Of a stretch of DNA of 64,000 bases, positions 59,317 to 64,000 are shown piece by piece. The notes beneath the pieces were generated by a model. It was not told where the DNA came from and did no database searches. It saw only the letters and a list, made by a program, of their open reading frames with translations. Both the position numbers and the translations under genes were made by a program. This DNA is from Acidobacteria bacterium Ga0077534 (GTDB lineage Bacteria > Acidobacteriota > Blastocatellia > Pyrinomonadales > Pyrinomonadaceae): contig LNEI01000017.1 in the NCBI GenBank assembly GCA_001464455.1, positions 1 through 64,000 of the forward strand, in the 5' to 3' direction. Within the stretch, counting starts at the first letter, position 1; every line of letters starts with the position of its first letter.

Positions 59317-60712
59317 TGCTGTTGAGTTCGACGCCAAACGCAATATTCTCTGCCAGCGTGTCGCTAAAAAGAAACGTCTCCTGCGGCACAAATCCGATGG
59401 CACGGCGCAGCTGAGCAAGCGGGAATTCGCGCACCGGTTTTCCGTCGATAAGGACCGAGCCTGGCGGTGCGTCCATGAGCCTCGGGACGAGGCTGACTAG
59501 TGTCGATTTGCCGCTGCCGGTCTTGCCGACAAATGCAACGGTCTGGCCGGGTTGTATGGTCAGATTGATGTCTTCTAACACTGCGCGAGCATCGGGTTTG
59601 TCGGTACCACCTGCGGTAGCGGGTGGGGCATCAGGCGTGGCTAGCGAAGCCCCACCCGCTACCGCAGGTGGTACTGACGCGTATTCAAAGACTAAGTCGC
59701 GAAATTCGATCTTGCCCTCGATCGGTGGTTGTTCCTCTGTTCCGGGAGCGTCTTTTATCGACGGGATCGCTTCGAGGATGGCTAGAAAGCGCTTGAGTGA
59801 AGCGGTTCCTCGCTGCCACAGGTTGACGACAAAGCCGAGGGCGATGAGGTACCAGATCATTCGCTGCAGATATAGGATAAATGCTGTAAAATCACCCGCG
59901 GTTATTTCGCCGCGAACCGCCATCGGGACACCGACAGCGACGATGATCACAAAGCCGAGGCCGATGAAAAAGAAAAGCAGCGGCCGCATCGCAGCCGAGA
60001 ATTTCACGAGCCGCAGATTCTGCGCGGCATATTCGCGATTCAGCACCTGAAACTGCTCTATCTCGGCGTCTTCCTGAGCGTACGCACGAACGACGCGAAC
60101 GCCCGTCAAATTCTCTTGAGCCCGCGCCGTAATGTCGGAAAAATATTCCTGGATCTTCTCAAAACGCTTGTGTATCTGTGCTCCCAGAAACTTAACGGTC
60201 AGGCTGACGAGAGGCATCGGGATGAGCAGCAGGAGCGTGAGCTTGACCGAAATGTTGAGCATTATCGGCAGCGAGATCGCGAGCGCAAATATCGCCTGAA
60301 AGCTGTAAAGGATCATCGGTCCGACGATCTGTCGGACAGCACCGAGGTCATTTGTCGCACGTGCCATCAGATCGCCAACGCGGTTGCGATGAAAATACTC
60401 GAGCGGCTGATCGATAAGCGACGCATAAAAATCCTGCCGCATATCAAACTCGACATGCCGCGATGCGTTGATCAGCAACCGTCGCTGTAGAAAAAGAAAT
60501 ATCCCGCTAATCAGACTGATGCCGAGTATCACGAGCGGATAATAGATGACCTTCTCACGCGTGATCTCCGCCCCAAGATCATCGACCGCCTGCCCGACCA
60601 GATATGGAATGAAAAGTCCAAAACTCATCGAAACCGCGATGCAAAGGATACCGAGCGCGACGGTTCCCTTGTACGGGGCGAGATATTTGGCGAATTTCTT
60701 AAGGTGTTCCAT
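59303..60712 (-). CDS. ABC exporter, permease and N-terminal half of ATPase (split gene)
   Basis: 469 residues: six transmembrane helices (about residues 15-300) of the ABC exporter type, with [20 protein letters not shown] as an intracellular loop motif, then the ATPase with Walker [10 protein letters not shown] and Q-loop [20 protein letters not shown]. It stops at TAA inside a palindrome, before the signature and Walker B. Between EYA and AVLEDINL a 28-residue stretch ([10 protein letters not shown] and [10 protein letters not shown]) is encoded by a REPIN-like repeat. MsbA/multidrug-type exporter family; substrate unknown. Confidence 0.8.
   Translation of the reverse strand: MEHLKKFAKYLAPYKGTVALGILCIAVSMSFGLFIPYLVGQAVDDLGAEITREKVIYYPLVILGISLISGIFLFLQRRLLINASRHVEFDMRQDFYASLIDQPLEYFHRNRVGDLMARATNDLGAVRQIVGPMILYSFQAIFALAISLPIMLNISVKLTLLLLIPMPLVSLTVKFLGAQIHKRFEKIQEYFSDITARAQENLTGVRVVRAYAQEDAEIEQFQVLNREYAAQNLRLVKFSAAMRPLLFFFIGLGFVIIVAVGVPMAVRGEITAGDFTAFILYLQRMIWYLIALGFVVNLWQRGTASLKRFLAILEAIPSIKDAPGTEEQPPIEGKIEFRDLVFEYASVPPAVAGGASLATPDAPPATAGGTDKPDARAVLEDINLTIQPGQTVAFVGKTGSGKSTLVSLVPRLMDAPPGSVLIDGKPVREFPLAQLRRAIGFVPQETFLFSDTLAENIAFGVELNSTPPS
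59600..59678. repeat. REPIN-like inverted pair (copy 4) inside the ABC gene
   Basis: Left unit GTCGGTACCACCTGCGGTAG with stem CCACCTGC/GCGGGTGG; right unit 59652-59678 inverted, CCACCCGC/GCAGGTGG then TACTGAC. Relative to copies 1-3 the stem bases changed from CCG...CGG to CCA...TGG on both sides, so pairing is kept. The element is in frame in the ABC exporter, encoding the PPAVAGG and PPATAGG segments. Confidence 0.8.
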
Positions 60713-60716
60713 TTTA

Positions 60717-60820
60717 GTTTTGGAAGTTTGGGAAGTTTGGGAAGTCCCTAGGCTTCCCCGACTTCCTGGCCTTCCTAAACTTCCTAGACTTCCTAAACTT
60801 CCTAAACTTCCTAAACTTTC
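60717..60820. repeat. Inverted cluster of GGAAGTTT units
   Basis: Upstream of the ABC gene, GGAAGTTTGGGAAGTTTGGG precedes a run of ACTTCCTAA units (ACTTCCTAAACTTCCTAAAC), the inverted form of the same unit. At least three units occur on the left and five on the right. The stop codon (TAG) of the thioesterase gene lies inside the right cluster. Confidence 0.65.
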
Positions 60821-61239
60821 GTATACGTCGAGAGCGCGGTGGCGATCAGTACCCCTTCTTCATTATGCACTTCGGCTGAGACGGTGAATATGCGCTTTCC
60901 GGCTCGAACGACCTTCGCGGTGCAGGCAAATTTCCCATTAAGGTGCGGCCGCAGATAGTGGACCGTCAGGTCGATCGTGGCTGTCGGCGTGTTTGGTTCC
61001 AGGCGTGTTCGCACGGCGTATGCCATCGCCGTATCGATCAGCGTCGCCGTCACGCCGCCGTGCAGAATCCCGCCCGGGTGCCGCAGGTCGTCGCGCATCT
61101 CGATCTCGATAACCGCTACGTCAAGCTGCATATCGATGAGCCGCATTCCGATCAGCTTTGCAAACGGCAAATTATGCAAGACGGCTGCTGCGGCTTCTCG
61201 TTGTTCGTCGGTTATAACGGTGTCGTTTCGTTCACTCAT
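60811..61239 (-). CDS. Hotdog thioesterase (PaaI-like), second copy
   Basis: 142 residues. [20 protein letters not shown] holds the PaaI-type HGG/D pattern; [20 protein letters not shown] and [20 protein letters not shown] complete the hotdog fold. Start taken at the ATG at 61239, overlapping the upstream lipoprotein stop by 8 bp, so the two are coupled. The C-terminal stop is inside the GGAAGTTT repeat cluster. CoA-ester substrate unknown. Confidence 0.86.
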   Translation of the reverse strand: MSERNDTVITDEQREAAAAVLHNLPFAKLIGMRLIDMQLDVAVIEIEMRDDLRHPGGILHGGVTATLIDTAMAYAVRTRLEPNTPTATIDLTVHYLRPHLNGKFACTAKVVRAGKRIFTVSAEVHNEEGVLIATALSTYTKV

Positions 61240-61906
61240 TTCTCGTTTTCTTTCCGGCCAGCCGATACTCGGCAAGGCTAACCTGCCTGTATCCGGCAGG
61301 GATCGCAAGGATGCCTTCATCGAGCGCGAATTTTAGTCCCCTGATCTCATAAACAAACGGCGGGACTTCGGAACCTGCGGGCGGGACGAGTTCCTCACGC
61401 GTCACCATGCCCGTCGCGTCGTCCACCGAAACGACGATCTCACCCATGTTCCCCTTATTCGCGATTCGATACCGCGTGACGCCATTCGCAGCGTCGACCT
61501 TTTCGAATTTCCGATACTCATTGCCCTTAAAAAATCTGTCGGTCAGTCCGGCGACGGTTTCGCCGCTTGTTTCGGCCACCGTGTAGATCTTGCGTTTGTG
61601 GTCGATCGAATAGACCGCATCGAGTCGCATCCGGGTTCGCGAAGGCTCGCCGTTTTCGGGAAGATCGATCCGCCATCGCTCGCCATCACGGGCAACAAAC
61701 CATCTTTTGTCGACGCCGTCGCCGGTCGCGACTATCTCTGCCTGGTAAACAGCAGGCTCTTTGATCGCAAATGGAAATTCGCCGGGAGTTTCTGCGGCGA
61801 TGGGAGCTATCTGGTTAGAATTTCCCGAGGAACCGCCGCAAGCCATCGTGACGATCGCACAAAAAAACGTCGTTAGGAAGTATTTTCGTGGATTTGACAA
61901 AAGCAT
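61232..61906 (-). CDS. Putative lipoprotein
   Basis: 224 residues. Signal peptide with lipobox (VTMAC then GGSSGN). The mature protein is beta-rich, with EPAVYQAEIVATGDG, FVARDGERWRIDLPENGEP and TRYRIANKGNMGEIVVSVDD. This resembles LolA/LolB-like or outer-membrane lipoprotein-sorting folds in secondary structure only. It overlaps the following thioesterase gene and is divergent from the SGNH hydrolase, with start codons that overlap by about 19 bp. Confidence 0.65.
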   Translation of the reverse strand: MLLSNPRKYFLTTFFCAIVTMACGGSSGNSNQIAPIAAETPGEFPFAIKEPAVYQAEIVATGDGVDKRWFVARDGERWRIDLPENGEPSRTRMRLDAVYSIDHKRKIYTVAETSGETVAGLTDRFFKGNEYRKFEKVDAANGVTRYRIANKGNMGEIVVSVDDATGMVTREELVPPAGSEVPPFVYEIRGLKFALDEGILAIPAGYRQVSLAEYRLAGKKTRNE

Positions 61907-62703
61907 TCGGGTGGCTAAATTTTAACATATCGATTTGGGTGGACAATAACGACAAAAATTTAAGACGATGGCAGCGGCGATTCGTACTCGGAGCGGCACT
62001 GATCGCTCCGATCTCACCTTTTTTGCTGCTTCAGGGCCAGATCGTCAGGTGGAAAGTCGGCATTTTGCCGGATGCCGAGGGCGACAGATCTGGCAGATAT
62101 GGCGAAGGTGACGATGCCGCAAAGCTCTTTATCATCGGCGAATCGACCGTCGCCGGACTCGGAGCGCGCAATCACGAACTCGCTCTCGCCGGCCAGTTTG
62201 CAAGATTTCTAGGTGAACACATCGGGCGGCCCGTCGACTGGAAAGTGGTCGGGAAAAACGGAGTCACGGCGAGGCGAACGATGGACGAACTACTGCCTCA
62301 GATGCCTGACGAGAAATTTGACTACATCCTCGTCGGCCTTGGCGGCAACGACGTGATGAAGCTCTCGAGCCCGGTAAAATGGCGACGCGATATGACCGAA
62401 CTGCTCGGAATCCTGCGGGAAAAGAGCCCGGACGCGGTTATTTTTATTACGAACTGCCCGATGATAGTCCATTCCCCGATCATGCCGCCGCCGATCAAGA
62501 CCATCCTGTGGAACCTCTCAAAGATGCACAACGAGAATATCAAGGAATTCACCCGCGACATGGATCGCGTCTTCTACTATCCGCAGCCGGTCGATGTTCC
62601 GCTCGAGGGCTTTTTCGCGGACGGCCTGCATCCCTCCGAACAGGGCTATCGCGATTGGGCCGAGGCGATGATCCGGCACTTCGCGGCAAACCATAAATGG
62701 TAA
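61888..62703 (+). CDS. SGNH/GDSL-family hydrolase
   Basis: 271 residues with a membrane anchor near residues 30-50. The GDS-equivalent block is LFIIGESTVAGLGA (catalytic Ser in GES), the Asn block is LVGLGGNDVM and the terminal GLHPSEQGYRDWAE holds the Asp-x-x-His equivalents (DGLHPS). An esterase or lipase of unknown substrate. The GTG at 61888 is the annotated start; a GTG at 61939 would remove the overlap with the divergent lipoprotein gene. Confidence 0.82.
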   Translation: MDLTKAFGWLNFNISIWVDNNDKNLRRWQRRFVLGAALIAPISPFLLLQGQIVRWKVGILPDAEGDRSGRYGEGDDAAKLFIIGESTVAGLGARNHELALAGQFARFLGEHIGRPVDWKVVGKNGVTARRTMDELLPQMPDEKFDYILVGLGGNDVMKLSSPVKWRRDMTELLGILREKSPDAVIFITNCPMIVHSPIMPPPIKTILWNLSKMHNENIKEFTRDMDRVFYYPQPVDVPLEGFFADGLHPSEQGYRDWAEAMIRHFAANHKW

Positions 62704-64000
62704 ATGCAAACGAGTTACTTGAGATCCTTGCGAGCCGTCACGAATGGCTGTTGGTTCGCGGTACAGGTCGTTCGTTTCCGCTTCTGCATCATGAACTCGA
62801 GGTGATCGAAGACGGCGAAAAGGTCCATTTCGGATTTCTCGACGAAAATGGCTTTCACTCGTGGCGGCTCAACGGCTTTAAGCCGGATGCGAACGAGATC
62901 GAGATCGATGTTGCAGGCTCGTTCGGAAAGAATCGCGAAACGCTGCGGCTGATCCCTAGGACACCAGCAGCCGAGTTGTCAGCAGAGATCGAGATCGCGC
63001 GTCTGAAGAGGGCGAACGAGATAGCCGGTCTTATCCCGCAAACTTTCCCAGCAGCTAAGCTCGTCCGCGTCACCCTCAACGAACCCGGCGGACGTCTCGC
63101 CCAGATCGTTTTCGACCGCGAAGACAAGGCTCCATGTGCCGCGATCGCGGACGTGACAAACGCAATGACGGTCGAGTCGCTCTTTACCGCGGCGATGCTT
63201 TGGCTCGAAAAACTTGGCGAGCGGAAGAAAAAGCCTATCCTCGACCTTTGGATCGTCTGCGAAAAACGGCCCGCCCGTTTGGCTCGAAAACTGCTCGCCC
63301 TTTTTAGCGATCGTTGGAAGGCAAAGATAACCATCGTCGAGATCGACCGGAAAAGCGATCCGCCGCGGCTGATCCTGCATCAGGCATGGCGGCTAAGCGA
63401 ACTTTGGCGGGAAAAAGCCCCGAAACTCGTGCTCCCAGTGAACCCATCGCCGAGCGTCGTCGCCGGGAACATCCTACAAATGTCGCCCGCAAATACCGAT
63501 CTCGTCTACTCGCGAAACGGCGAAACCATTCGCTTTTGCGGTCTGCCCTTTGCGAGGGTCAGAAGGATCATGGGGATCGACAAGGCCTGGCTTGGCGTTG
63601 GCCGTGAGCGGCGGCCCGCAAACAACGAAAACTGGCCCGAGTTAGAAACCCTTGTTGCCAGCCTCGAACAGCACCGCTGTCCCGCACCGGCCAACAAGCG
63701 ACACGAATACTATCGCACCGCGTCCGAAGCGTGGCTCGAATCGATCCTTCGCCGCGACATTACTCAGCTCGACGCCAACCTCGTCCTTTCGCCGATCTAC
63801 AACCAATTTCGCTCGTCAACCGACAAGATCGACCTGCTCGCCCTGCGCCGCGACGGCCGCCTCGTCATCATCGAACTAAAAACCCAACCCGACCGCGAAA
63901 TGGTCTTTCAGGCCGTCGATTACTGGCGAAAAATAGAACTCCAACGCCGCCGCGGCCTCCTCGCCGCCGCCAACCTTTTCGAAGGCCGTGAGATCTCAGA
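62697..64000 (+). CDS. Large protein with C-terminal PD-(D/E)XK-like nuclease motif, partial
   Basis: At least 434 codons, running off the window. It starts at an ATG (62697) that overlaps the upstream stop by 7 bp (MVNANELLEILASRHEW). The N-terminal 250 residues show no family. Near residues 380-400 is a KIDLLALRRDGRLVIIELKT stretch: an Asp, then an ELK triad, typical of the PD-(D/E)XK nuclease core. A second gene-sized region may lie beyond the window. Assigned as a putative DNA/RNA nuclease or nuclease-like restriction component; function not known. Confidence 0.6.
   Translation, partial: MVNANELLEILASRHEWLLVRGTGRSFPLLHHELEVIEDGEKVHFGFLDENGFHSWRLNGFKPDANEIEIDVAGSFGKNRETLRLIPRTPAAELSAEIEIARLKRANEIAGLIPQTFPAAKLVRVTLNEPGGRLAQIVFDREDKAPCAAIADVTNAMTVESLFTAAMLWLEKLGERKKKPILDLWIVCEKRPARLARKLLALFSDRWKAKITIVEIDRKSDPPRLILHQAWRLSELWREKAPKLVLPVNPSPSVVAGNILQMSPANTDLVYSRNGETIRFCGLPFARVRRIMGIDKAWLGVGRERRPANNENWPELETLVASLEQHRCPAPANKRHEYYRTASEAWLESILRRDITQLDANLVLSPIYNQFRSSTDKIDLLALRRDGRLVIIELKTQPDREMVFQAVDYWRKIELQRRRGLLAAANLFEGREIS

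Overview
The window looks like chromosomal DNA of an Acidobacteriota bacterium, most likely class Blastocatellia / Pyrinomonadaceae-like. The main reason is five proteins of the VWFA-related family typical of Acidobacteria (four in one tandem cluster, one alone), together with moderately balanced base composition and a dense load of small palindromic repeats. There is no prophage, transposase or CRISPR array. LAYOUT. 1-600: start of tuf preceded by tRNA-Tyr, tRNA-Gly and tRNA-Thr, all on the minus strand. 600-6300: XerD recombinase, a DUF4160/DUF2442 gene pair, membrane proteins of unknown role and a small winged-helix regulator operon. 6300-11500: cytochrome bd oxidase cydAB, a lipoprotein and the ribosome-associated ATPase EttA. 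11500-13850: a ParDE-like toxin-antitoxin pair, an unknown gene and an OSBS/racemase (menC-like). 13900-22600: four tandem secreted VWFA-related paralogs. 22700-31970 (plus strand): lytic transglycosylase, methyltransferase, then a molybdenum hydroxylase system (2Fe-2S subunit, Moco subunit, dihaem cytochrome c, XdhC, MocA) and an EEP-family phosphatase. 32000-32420: a gene-free block with a promoter-like site and four regularly spaced hairpins of two stem sequences. 32400-40050: prolyl-oligopeptidase-family peptidase, XerC, a fifth VWFA protein, TauE-like permease, aspS. 40100-46800: cdsA, uppS, truA, ATP-grasp protein, pyrE, exonuclease, queF. 46880-50400: two Crp/Fnr regulators with shared operator-like palindromes, a sigma-region-2-like miniprotein, likely small RNAs and a CarD-like regulator. 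50600-64000: repeat protein, YceH, RNase D-like exonuclease, DinB-like protein, two thioesterases, CstA, TrmFO, a split ABC exporter, lipoprotein, SGNH hydrolase and the start of a putative PD-(D/E)XK nuclease-like protein. THEMES. (1) Palindromic repeats of several families occur as inverted pairs (REPIN-like) between genes and also inside genes: in frame in aspS, trmFO and the ABC exporter, at the 3' ends of three genes as donors of the stop codon, and as the apparent cause of splitting the ABC exporter into two reading frames joined by a stop codon, a Shine-Dalgarno-like sequence and an ATG. (2) Two larger 212-217 bp nested palindromes share one architecture. (3) The four-hairpin array near 32.3 kb has stems that differ between unit pairs but keep their pairing, the best candidate here for an undescribed structured element. 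All function calls rest on reading the translated sequence; no database search was run.
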